A DNA stretch of 58,519 nucleotides from the NCBI GenBank assembly GCA_944385925.1, contig CALWZE010000054.1, positions 1-58,519 of the forward strand, given 5' to 3'. Both the position numbers and the translations under genes were made by a program. The stretch's first letter is position 1; the number at the start of each line of letters is the position of its first letter. This DNA is from an uncultured Clostridia bacterium. GTDB lineage: Bacteria; Bacillota; Clostridia; Oscillospirales; Ruminococcaceae. Of the stretch, positions 16,599 to 24,392 are shown piece after piece. The notes beneath the pieces were generated by a model. That model saw only the letters and a list, made by a program, of their open reading frames with translations. It was not told the origin of the DNA and made no database searches.

Positions 16599-16844
16599 TA
16601 TCCGGCGAAAGAACGGTCCCGATTTTGCAGCGGGCAGGGCGATTTTTTTCGGGATCGCAAGTAAAAAGGAAGATAAAATTCATAAACACAAACAGGCGCT
16701 TGGTTTGCGGGCGGCGGTGCAGAGAGCCTTTCCGGGCGGGATCACAGGTGTTTCAGGCAAAGGCCATGATGGGGTATTTATAAGTGAGCCGGCTTGGATA
16801 AAACTGAAAAATGGCGTCGCGCGGTTATCACAGGAGGAATATCC

Positions 16845-17807
16845 ATGGGCGAAAAAATCAAACTCGTAGCAATAGACGAATATGCCGAGACGCTCGGCGG
16901 GATCTCCTGGGAACCGATGCGGGCTTTCGGCGAGCTGGAGCTGTATGATTGCCAAAACCGGCAGGAGGCGGCGCGGCGGATCGCAGACGCCGACGTCGTC
17001 TTTACCTCCAACTTTCCGCTGGATGCCGGTATGATCGCCGCTTCGCCCCGTCTGCGGCTCGTTCAGGTCATGGGAACCGGGTATAATCACGTGGACGTTG
17101 CGGCGGCCGCGGCGCGCGGGATCGCGGTCTGCAATGTTCCGGATTACAGCGCCGTCACCGTCGCGCAGCAGACTTTTGCGCTGCTTTTGGAACTCTGCAA
17201 CCGCACCGGGGAACTCAGCCGCGGCGTGCGGGAACGGGGATGGAAATGCGCGGACAGCGGGGAACGCGTCTCCTATTTGCGCGAACTGTACGGCAAAACC
17301 TTCGGCATGGTCGGCATGGGGTCGATTGGCCGGCGGGTCGCGCCGATTGCAGAGTCGTTCGGCATGCGCGTGATCTATACAGCACAGCGCGGCCCCAAAC
17401 CCGAACTGCCCTGGGAATATGTGCAGAGCCTTGACACGCTGCTTGCGCAAAGCGATATTGTCTCGCTGCACTGTCCGCTCAACGCGCAGACCGGCGGGAT
17501 GGCTGATCGGGCGTTTTTTGCCGCCATGAAGCCCGGCGCGATTTTCCTCAACACCGGGCGCGGCGGGCTGGTAGCGGAAGAGGCGCTTGCAAAGGCGCTT
17601 GCAAGCGGCCGTCTTGCGGGCGCGGGACTGGACGTCACCGATCCGGAACCGCCGCGCTCGGACAATCCCTTGCTCGAACTTGCCAATTGCGTGATTTCCC
17701 CGCATATGGGCGCGGCAACGAAAGAGGCGCGCCAGCGGCTGATGGATGAGGCGGTGAAAAATGTCCGCGCTTTTTTCAGCGGCCTTCCGCGGTATCGGGT
17801 CGGATAA
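16845..17807 (+). CDS. D-isomer-specific 2-hydroxyacid dehydrogenase
   Basis: 320 residues of the D-2-hydroxyacid dehydrogenase family. Dinucleotide motif GMGSIG spans 157-162, and the catalytic triad is Arg239 (NTGRGG), Glu268 (DPEPP) and His287 (SPHMG). It interconverts a 2-keto acid and a D-2-hydroxy acid with NAD(H), for example hydroxypyruvate/glycerate. The exact substrate is not fixed by sequence. ATG at 16845 follows AGGAGGA; a longer frame from 16794 lacks support. It stands alone between two terminators. Confidence 0.9.
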   Translation: MGEKIKLVAIDEYAETLGGISWEPMRAFGELELYDCQNRQEAARRIADADVVFTSNFPLDAGMIAASPRLRLVQVMGTGYNHVDVAAAAARGIAVCNVPDYSAVTVAQQTFALLLELCNRTGELSRGVRERGWKCADSGERVSYLRELYGKTFGMVGMGSIGRRVAPIAESFGMRVIYTAQRGPKPELPWEYVQSLDTLLAQSDIVSLHCPLNAQTGGMADRAFFAAMKPGAIFLNTGRGGLVAEEALAKALASGRLAGAGLDVTDPEPPRSDNPLLELANCVISPHMGAATKEARQRLMDEAVKNVRAFFSGLPRYRVG

Positions 17808-17867
17808 GCCGCGGCATATCTTGCAGCCCGCCGGCAGTGTTTTGCCCAAAACAGAATAACAAAAAGC

Positions 17868-17911
17868 ACCGGATTTCCCTGCGGCAAGTATGCGCGGGAA
17901 ATCCGGTTTTT
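17868..17911 (+). terminator. Terminator after the hydroxyacid dehydrogenase
   Basis: The stem ACCGGATTTCCC/GGGAAATCCGGT is extended by GCG/CGC-type pairs and followed by TTTTT. From here to 18180 no gene is seen; the sequence becomes AT-richer. Confidence 0.85.
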
Positions 17912-18180
17912 GCGTGCAAAGCCTTCATCTTCTCTGGTGCGGCTTGAGGGTTGACAGAAAAGGATAAGTAAAGAAAAAAATTGCGCATTTCAGCCCTGTT
18001 AGCCGATGGGAAAAGGAAACGCGTTGCAGAACAGGATGGTAATTACAGAGAGCGGATTGCATTATAAAACAGTATTTTGAGCCTGGCATTTTTGGCGAGT
18101 GAAAGGGCGGCTGCAAAAAAAGGAAGTATACCAAACCCTACCGTAATCGTTAGTCATATATTCCCACGAAAGATCTTCAT

Positions 18181-18220
18181 TTCAAGAATAAAACGGTTGC
18201 AATGCCGTTTTATTCTTGAG
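18181..18220 (-). terminator. Terminator of the DUF1905-DUF1801 transcript
   Basis: A long AT-rich stem, CAAGAATAAAACGG and its complement, overlaps the stop codon of the DUF1801 gene. The T-rich arm lies downstream on the reverse strand. Confidence 0.7.
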
Positions 18221-18617
18221 GCTCCTTTCCGCACCATGCCGCAATCTCACAGACCAGGCCAAGCGGCAGCGGTTTGTCATAAGGGAGCTGAATGGCGCCT
18301 TTGCTGGTCCTGTATTCTTGCAGCCGGTCGGCAAAGAACTCTACTGCCGCAGGTCCGGGATACAAGCCAATGTGGTTTTTTGAGGCTGCAAACTGGATGA
18401 GATTCCGGTTTTTCCAGTAAGTCGGCATACTCCATGAAATTTTTTGAACAGCGTCCGGCAATGTATTGCGGATGGCTTCGTTGATCTGTCTGAGATACGG
18501 CTGAGCATATTGCGGCTGCTGTGCAATGTACTCCTCAATGCTCTGCGGAGCAGCGCCGCAATAATGACTTTGATTTGTATGCTTGAACTTTCGTCCGCAT
18601 TTTGGGCATTCCCACAT
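18210..18617 (-). CDS. DUF1801-domain protein with N-terminal zinc ribbon
   Basis: 135 residues. A short ribbon (CPKCGRKF and an HYCG) precedes a DUF1801 domain (YLRQINEAIRNTLPDAVQKISWSMPTYW, with GLYPGP following). DUF1801/YdhG proteins are small and alpha-beta and have been linked to iron handling, but a role is not established. AAGGAG precedes the start. It follows the frameshifted DUF1905 gene by 15 bases. The two domains are often neighbours or fused, so this was probably one functional unit. Confidence 0.8.
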   Translation of the reverse strand: MWECPKCGRKFKHTNQSHYCGAAPQSIEEYIAQQPQYAQPYLRQINEAIRNTLPDAVQKISWSMPTYWKNRNLIQFAASKNHIGLYPGPAAVEFFADRLQEYRTSKGAIQLPYDKPLPLGLVCEIAAWCGKEPQE

Positions 18618-18632
18618 GATTTCCCAACTCCT

Positions 18633-18925
18633 TTATAGCTGAATCACGGTTGCCGTAACCATCACGACGTCTCCGGGCTGCTTGCCTGTTTTGGCCTGGA
18701 TATCTTTTCGAATACCAATGATGCAGCAAATAGATCCGTCCTCGTGTTTTACTCCCATGTTCACAATGCTGCCGGAATACGGTTCGCCGTCAAAAGTAAC
18801 TTCCGCTTTCACTCGCCCTTTGCCGAACTCTTTGCGTATATCATCGGGACAACCTGTGCATAACCGTCGCCTTTGTCGGGAACTGGTTCAATTTGTGCCT
18901 GAAATTCATAATGCTTTTGACTCAT
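18633..18925 (-). pseudogene. DUF1905-domain gene with a one-base frameshift
   Basis: From an AUG at 18925 (AAGGAG upstream) the frame encodes MSQKHYEFQAQIEPVPDKGD and 18 further residues, then stops at TGA 18811-18809. Adding one base at the short G run 18846-18848 restores a complete DUF1905 protein of about 97 residues (DIRKEFGKGRVKAEVTFDG, SGSIVNMGVK, IGIRKDIQAKTGKQPGD) ending at TAA 18635-18633. The match resumes immediately, so the lesion is recent or a base-calling error. It lies just upstream of the DUF1801 gene. Confidence 0.8.
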
Positions 18926-19132
18926 TTCGCTCACTCCTTCGGAGAAAACCAATATCGTCTTATGATCAGAAACCGGTTAAGTACAACTCACCACTCGAAA
19001 ATGCAGCAGGGTCGGTTGCGACATAAAGTCTTCTCATTTTATGATGCCGAATTTCCCGAAAATATTCATTTTTTATAAAACAGATATTTTCTTGTGCCGT
19101 TTTTTCACGGATGTTTCCGGCGCTTTGTCTGA

Positions 19133-19495
19133 TTATCCAACAGGCATATCCCTCAGTATTTTTTCCATGGCTTTACCTTTGGCAAGTTCATCGATGAGCT
19201 TGTCCAGATACCGAATTTCCTGCATCAGCGGTTCTTTAATCTCTTCTACCCGCACACCGCATACAACGCCGGTGATTTGCTTCCGGTTTGGATTTAGACG
19301 TGGGGCATTGCGGAAAAAGTCGCCGTATGTCAGGGAACTTGCTGACGCCTTTTCAATTTCTTCCGCGGTATAACCTGTCAGCCAGACAATTACCTGCTGG
19401 ACCTCTTCCAACGTGCGCCCTTTTTTCTTTGCCTTGCTGACCAGAAGAGGATAAATTTTGCTGAAACTCATGTTATAAACTTTTTCATTGTTCAT
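19133..19495 (-). CDS. DUF2200-family protein
   Basis: 120 residues matching DUF2200: [54 protein letters not shown] and [24 protein letters not shown]. The family is small, cytosolic and of unknown function, usually encoded singly. A GGGAG ribosome-binding site lies upstream. With the DUF1801/DUF1905 genes it forms a lower-G+C patch likely gained by transfer. The 207 bases between it and the DUF1905 start hold no gene. Confidence 0.85.
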   Translation of the reverse strand: MNNEKVYNMSFSKIYPLLVSKAKKKGRTLEEVQQVIVWLTGYTAEEIEKASASSLTYGDFFRNAPRLNPNRKQITGVVCGVRVEEIKEPLMQEIRYLDKLIDELAKGKAMEKILRDMPVG

Positions 19496-20239
19496 ATCGT
19501 TTTCTCCCTTTCTTCAGCTTTTATGTACAGAAGGATTTCTCCATCAGCGAAACATAGAACAAGAGGAAAGCTGTGCCCTCAATATCCAAGGCTGTCGGTT
19601 TCTTTTTGAGGCTGAACTGCCAGTAAGGAATGATACATCGGTATTTTCCGGTAATTCGGTGCTTGTATCTCGGGAAAGATGCGCCAGAGAAACAGCGGTG
19701 CCAATGGGAAGAGAGGAGAATCAGCGCCTGAACGCTTCCCGTGCTCTGTGCTTTACAACCGCACAGCAGGATCGGGTTAGCAGAGATCAGGGATAAGGCC
19801 AAAGAGTGCCGCAACCTGCTTGTTAAGAAAAGGGGCTTTGCACCGTTAGTATACCACAGTGCCGAAAGGCATCATATTATGAACAGTCGTATTTCGGTGT
19901 CCGGGAGGCATCGCTGTGTCTATTGTGTTTTTTGGTCAGCATTTTTTGTCCCCAAACCCATTATTCGTCGCCGAGATATTTCGCCTATGATATGAGCTGT
20001 CAATACATTTGACGAATACTATTAATATTCCTTCTGCACGCTTCTGCAAGACGCGGACGAGTGCATTTTGCCGTATTTAAAAGTTTCGTAAAATACCGTT
20101 TGACAAAACCCTTTCCGGCCTGTTTGATTCTGTTTAAATAAAATGAAAAAACGACCAGGAGGAAAGAGACGGCAGATAGAACCATTCCCTCCCCTGCGGC
20201 ATAGGATGGCGCAAAGCTGTTGCGGTATGGAGGCGGATC
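19496..20239. other. Gene-free stretch upstream of dpaA
   Basis: Frames of 60-100 codons exist on both strands but lack ribosome-binding sites and match no family I recognise. Composition resembles the adjoining low-G+C patch more than the dpaA side, so it may be decayed transferred DNA. No terminal repeats or transposase motifs were found. Confidence 0.4.
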
Positions 20240-21121
20240 ATGGGGGACGGAGTGTTTGCGGTCATTGGGGGAGACATGCGCAGCGCGTATGCGGCGCGGC
20301 TGCTTCTGGAAAAGGGAAAGCAGGTTTGGACATCGGGGATCGAGCGCGCGGCGCTGGCCGGCGCGCCGCCCAGCTGTAAACCGGAGCAGGCGGCCGAGCG
20401 GGCGGATTATTGCATTTTGCCGGTCCCGGTGAGCGGCGGCGGCGAAAATCTGCGAACGCCGCTGTCCGAAACCACGATTCCGCTCGGACAGATCATTGAT
20501 CGAGCAGGGCCGAATACCGTGCTGTTCGCGGGGAAAATACCACCTTGGGCCGCGCAGCAGGCCGCGCGCCGGAAAGTGCGGCTGCTGGATTATGCCGCAC
20601 GGCCGGATTTCCAGCGGCGAAACGCGGCGCTGACCGCAGAGGGCGCATTGGCTATCCTGCTGCAGGCGATGCCACGCGCATTGGCGGGCGCCAGAGTCCT
20701 TGTGCTGGGGTTTGGCAAAACCGCCCAGAGCACCGCGCTGCTGCTGCGCGCCGCGGGCGCATGGGTCAGTATCTGCGCGCGTAAAGCGGAGGCCCGGGCA
20801 CATGCGCAAAGTCTTGGCTTTCCCGCTGCCGGCTTTGCCGCGCTGAAAGACAGAAAATGGACAGGGGAACCGGACGCCGTAGTCAACACAGTGCCGGCGC
20901 CGGTGCTCGCAGAGCGGGAATTGCAGCTGCTGCGGCGGGATTGCTTTGTGCTGGATCTCGCTTCCGCACCGGGAGGGGTGGATTTTAAAGCGGCGGAAAA
21001 ACTGGGATTGCAAGCCCAGCTTGCGCCGTCGCTGCCGGGCAGGATTGCGCCGGAATCGGCGGGCGAGGTCATTGTCCAAACCGTGCTGACCATGATTGAA
21101 GAGGGAGGGGATGCGCAGTGA
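20240..21121 (+). CDS. dpaA: Dipicolinate synthase subunit A
   Basis: 293 residues of the SpoVFA/DpaA family. With DpaB it oxidises dihydroxytetrahydrodipicolinate to dipicolinic acid in the mother cell for the spore core. The central VLVLGFGKTAQSTALLLRAAG is a Rossmann nucleotide-binding loop. Flanking sequences (VFAVIGGDMRSAY at the start, LDLASAPGGVDF near the end) are typical. GGAGG precedes the AUG. Its stop overlaps the GTG of dpaB. Confidence 0.93.
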   Translation: MGDGVFAVIGGDMRSAYAARLLLEKGKQVWTSGIERAALAGAPPSCKPEQAAERADYCILPVPVSGGGENLRTPLSETTIPLGQIIDRAGPNTVLFAGKIPPWAAQQAARRKVRLLDYAARPDFQRRNAALTAEGALAILLQAMPRALAGARVLVLGFGKTAQSTALLLRAAGAWVSICARKAEARAHAQSLGFPAAGFAALKDRKWTGEPDAVVNTVPAPVLAERELQLLRRDCFVLDLASAPGGVDFKAAEKLGLQAQLAPSLPGRIAPESAGEVIVQTVLTMIEEGGDAQ

Positions 21122-21723
21122 AAGAGTTAAAGATCGGATTTGCGCTCTGCGGGTCGTTTTGTACTTTTGAAAAAGCTTTGGCGGCCATGCAGCAGCTTGC
21201 TTCCTGCGGCGCGCGGATTCTGCCGATTATGTCCTTTAATGCCGCAAGCACCGATACAAGATTTGGAACGGCGGAAAGCTTCCGTGAGAGAATTCGCCTG
21301 ATCGCGGGCGCGCAGGACATCATCGATACGCTGCCCGCGGCGGAACCGATCGGCCCCAAAAAGCTTTGCGATCTGCTCATTGTCGCGCCCTGCACCGGCA
21401 ATACCCTTGCAAAGCTCTGCGCAGGCATCGTGGATACGCCGGTAACGCTGGCGGTTAAGTCTCATCTGCGCAACGGGCGGCCGGTTCTGCTTGCCGTCTC
21501 GACCAACGACGGTTTATCCGCCGCGGCCAGGAATATCGGCGAGCTGCTTAACCGGAAAAACTATTACTTCGTGCCAATGGCCCAGGATGACCCGGAAAAC
21601 AAACCGCGTTCCCTTGCGGCCGACTTTTCAAAGATACCGCAGGCGGCGCTGTGCGCGCTGCGTGGCATCCAGCTTCAGCCTATCCTGGAGGGGCCGGGCA
21701 AATCAGACGCAAATTCAAAATAA
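21118..21723 (+). CDS. dpaB: Dipicolinate synthase subunit B
   Basis: 201 residues, a flavoprotein-fold protein (SpoVFB/DpaB) that partners DpaA. KIGFALCGSFCTFEKAL, IIDTLPAAEPIGPKKLCDLLIVAPCTGNTLAKLCAGI and the C-terminal DDPENKPRSLAADF are hallmark stretches. Start is GTG within the dpaA stop (GTGA), giving coupled translation. A terminator follows at once, so dpaAB is a two-gene operon here. The aspartate-pathway genes found beside it in Bacillus are absent. Confidence 0.93.
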   Translation: MKELKIGFALCGSFCTFEKALAAMQQLASCGARILPIMSFNAASTDTRFGTAESFRERIRLIAGAQDIIDTLPAAEPIGPKKLCDLLIVAPCTGNTLAKLCAGIVDTPVTLAVKSHLRNGRPVLLAVSTNDGLSAAARNIGELLNRKNYYFVPMAQDDPENKPRSLAADFSKIPQAALCALRGIQLQPILEGPGKSDANSK

Positions 21724-21787
21724 TGTAACAATTCGACGGTTGTCAGCGCGGCAAAACAGAGATATAATAGAAAAAGAATTACGATTG

Positions 21788-21830
21788 GCCGTCCGCGCCG
21801 TGCATTTCAGTGCCGGACGGCTGCTTTTTT
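21788..21830 (+). terminator. Terminator after dpaAB
   Basis: The stem GCCGTCCG/CGGACGGC carries a loop of about 18 bases and is followed by CTGCTTTTTTT. It sits 65 bases after dpaB and just before the ribosome-binding site of the next gene. Confidence 0.8.
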
Positions 21831-21844
21831 TCAAGGAGCCTGTG

Positions 21845-23110
21845 TTGAACCAACAAGAGAGAATAACCGAATATGACCTGGTGGTGGTCGGCGGCGGCGC
21901 CGCAGGCCTGATGGCGGGATATTGCGCGGCTTCAAGAGGACTCCGCACGGCCATCCTGGAAAAAGAAAGGCGCTGCGGCCGCAAGATCCTGATTACCGGC
22001 AAGGGACGCTGCAATGTGATGAACGACTGCGACCGCGACGGTTTTATGCGGCGGGTTCGCGGCGGCGGCCGGTTCCTGTACAGCGCGCTTTCCGAGTTTG
22101 GACCGGACACAGTGCGGGATTTTTTTGAAAGCAGGGGCGTTGCGCTTAAAACAGAGCGCGGCGGGCGGATGTTTCCCCAAAGTGACCGCGCGGCGGACAT
22201 TGCCGGCGCGCTGATCGATGCGGCGAAATCCGCCGGATGCGTCCTGCTGCAAGGACGCGCGGCGGGCGTGCTCTGTACGCAGGACGGAAAAGTGGCTGCG
22301 GTGCGGTTGGAATCCGGCGGGCAGATCAGCTGCCGCGCGGTGATCCTCGCAACCGGCGGGCTTTCTTATCCCGCGACCGGGTCAACCGGCGACGGCTACC
22401 GCATCGCCGCGCAGCTTGGGCACACCATTATTCCTCCCCGCGCGTCGCTCGTTCCGCTGGTCTGCGCCGGCGAGGACTGTGCGCAGATGCAGGGCCTGTC
22501 GCTGAAAAATGTTGTGCTGACCGTAAAAAAAGACAGGAAAACGCTGTTTTGCGATCAGGGTGAGATGCTTTTCACCCATTTCGGCATTTCCGGGCCGCTG
22601 GTGCTCAGTGCAAGCGCGGCGACGGTGGACGAACAGCTGGACAAGCTCCGGTTCACTATAGACCTGAAACCCGCGCTGGATCGGGAGACACTGGACCGCC
22701 GCCTGCTGCGGGATTTTTCTGAGAACATTAACCGGGAATTCAAAAACGCCCTGGACGAGCTGCTTCCGCGCATAATGATTCCTGTTGTGGTTGCGCGCAG
22801 CGGGATTTCGCCCGAGCAGCGGGTGAATACCATCACCCAAAAACAGCGCATGCGGCTGCTGGAGTTGTTGAAAGGGTTTGAGCTTGCGGTCCGGGGCCGC
22901 CGCCCCATTGAGGAAGCGATCGTCACTGCGGGCGGAATAAAGTTATCCGAAGTGGACCCCAAAACCATGATGTCAAAATTGATCGGCAACCTGCATTTTG
23001 CGGGCGAATTGCTGGATGTGGACGGTTATACCGGCGGATTTAATCTCGGTATTGCCTTCGCAACCGGCCGGGCCGCAGGATTGCAGGTGCTGGAAGGAGA
23101 AGAGATATGA
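21845..23110 (+). CDS. HI0933/BaiN-type FAD-dependent oxidoreductase
   Basis: 421 residues of the HI0933 (YhiN/BaiN-like) flavoprotein family. The N-terminal FAD loop is VVVGGGAAGLMAG at 13-25, followed by the family signature GRKILITGKGRCNVMN, the internal ATGGLSYPATGSTGDGYRIA, and a C-terminal second FAD motif (GELLDVDGYTGGFNL). Gut clostridial BaiN members reduce bile-acid intermediates, but most are uncharacterised. TTG at 21845 is chosen because AAGGAG is six bases upstream; a GTG one codon earlier is possible. The stop overlaps cmk in ATGA. Confidence 0.88.
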   Translation: MNQQERITEYDLVVVGGGAAGLMAGYCAASRGLRTAILEKERRCGRKILITGKGRCNVMNDCDRDGFMRRVRGGGRFLYSALSEFGPDTVRDFFESRGVALKTERGGRMFPQSDRAADIAGALIDAAKSAGCVLLQGRAAGVLCTQDGKVAAVRLESGGQISCRAVILATGGLSYPATGSTGDGYRIAAQLGHTIIPPRASLVPLVCAGEDCAQMQGLSLKNVVLTVKKDRKTLFCDQGEMLFTHFGISGPLVLSASAATVDEQLDKLRFTIDLKPALDRETLDRRLLRDFSENINREFKNALDELLPRIMIPVVVARSGISPEQRVNTITQKQRMRLLELLKGFELAVRGRRPIEEAIVTAGGIKLSEVDPKTMMSKLIGNLHFAGELLDVDGYTGGFNLGIAFATGRAAGLQVLEGEEI

Positions 23111-23775
23111 GAGCGATCGCCATCGACGGACCCGCAGGCGCGGGAAAGAGCACCATTGCGCGCAAGCTTGCCGGGGAGCTTGGATATATTTATGTGGATA
23201 CGGGGGCGCTCTACCGCGCAATCGGATATTTCTGCCTGTCGCGCGGAGTGGACGTGAAGGATGAGACCGCCGTCATGGGCGTGCTGGTCGGCCTGCATAT
23301 CGAGCTGCGCTTTGTCGATATGGAGCAGCGAGTCTTTCTCAATGACCAGGACGTCACGGCCAAAATTCGCACCGAAGCGGTTTCGATGGCTGCGTCGGCC
23401 GTCTCGGCCCTTCCGGCAGTCCGCAGCTTCCTGCTTGATTTGCAGCGGGACATTGCGGCGCAGAATAACGTCGTTATGGACGGCCGGGACATCGCGACGG
23501 TTATCCTGCCCAACGCGGATGTTAAAATATTCCTGACCGCTTCGCCGGAGGAACGCGCGCGCCGCCGCTATGAAGAACTGATTGGCAAGGGTGTCAGCGC
23601 GGATTACGCAGCGGTGCTCGCGGATCTGAAAAAGCGGGATTATGACGACAGCCATCGCGAAGTTGCGCCGCTTAAACCGGCCGAGGGCGCGATTCTGGTA
23701 GATACGACCGGAAACGAGTTGGAGACCTCGATCAAAATTCTTTCCAATATTGTAAAGGAAAATCTGGATAAATGA
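23107..23775 (+). CDS. cmk: Cytidylate kinase
   Basis: 222 residues with the P-loop GPAGAGKST at 8-16, DTGALYRAIGYF, DGRDIATVILPNADVKIFLTASPEERARRR and the RDYDDSHRE segment of the mobile NMP lid. It phosphorylates CMP and dCMP for nucleotide and lipid precursor supply. Its start overlaps the flavoprotein stop and its stop overlaps plsC (both ATGA). The cmk-plsC-ispH-rpsA order is conserved in Clostridia. Confidence 0.95.
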   Translation: MRAIAIDGPAGAGKSTIARKLAGELGYIYVDTGALYRAIGYFCLSRGVDVKDETAVMGVLVGLHIELRFVDMEQRVFLNDQDVTAKIRTEAVSMAASAVSALPAVRSFLLDLQRDIAAQNNVVMDGRDIATVILPNADVKIFLTASPEERARRRYEELIGKGVSADYAAVLADLKKRDYDDSHREVAPLKPAEGAILVDTTGNELETSIKILSNIVKENLDK

Positions 23776-24392
23776 CCTTCCAAAGATTTGCAATCGGCCT
23801 GCTGGGCGGACTCGGCAAATGGCTTTTCAGTGTGAAATACGTCGGCGTGGAGAACATACCGAAACAGGGCGCCGTTGTGATCGCGAGCAACCATATTAAC
23901 GGGTGGGACCCCCTGCTGCACGCATTCAACTTCAAGCGGGAATTTCGGGTCATGGCAAAAAAGGAGCTGTTTCGGTTTAAGCCCTTTGGCTGGCTGCTGC
24001 GGAAAATCGGCGCTTTTCCGGTTGAGCGCAGCCGCGGCGACCGCGGCGCGGTTGTCGCTGCAAAGAACGCGCTTGAAAGCGGAAAAATGCTGCTTATCTT
24101 TCCGGAAGGAACCCGCAGCAAAACAGGAAAACTGCTTCCCTTTAAATCCGGGGCGGCGCTCTTTGCCGTTTCGACCGGCAGTCCGATCGTGCCGGCGATT
24201 ATCCATGCGCCTAAAGGGATCGGCCTGTTTCATCCAACCGTTATCGAATACGGTGCGCCGATCTCGCCGGCCGAGCTTTCGCCGGATGCGGTTTGCGCAT
24301 CGCCGACCGGGGTAATGCTTAAAGCGGCGACCGGACGTCTGCGTGACCGCATGGAGCAGATGCATGGCCGGGAGGTTAGCGCGAATGCCTGA
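23772..24392 (+). CDS. plsC: 1-acyl-sn-glycerol-3-phosphate acyltransferase
   Basis: 206 residues, a membrane-associated PlsC-family acyltransferase. The catalytic NHINGWD (H41-x4-D46) and the substrate-binding FPEGTRS at 109-115 are intact. It acylates lysophosphatidic acid to phosphatidic acid. An N-terminal hydrophobic stretch (FAIGLLGGLGKWLF) anchors it. It overlaps cmk by four bases and the ispH-rpsA start by eight. Confidence 0.93.
   Translation: MTFQRFAIGLLGGLGKWLFSVKYVGVENIPKQGAVVIASNHINGWDPLLHAFNFKREFRVMAKKELFRFKPFGWLLRKIGAFPVERSRGDRGAVVAAKNALESGKMLLIFPEGTRSKTGKLLPFKSGAALFAVSTGSPIVPAIIHAPKGIGLFHPTVIEYGAPISPAELSPDAVCASPTGVMLKAATGRLRDRMEQMHGREVSANA

Noticed and set aside
19521..19814. 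Reverse 97-codon frame in the dpaA-upstream spacer
   Set aside because: Unusual Trp/His/Cys content, no ribosome-binding site and no recognised family; treated as possible decayed DNA rather than a gene.
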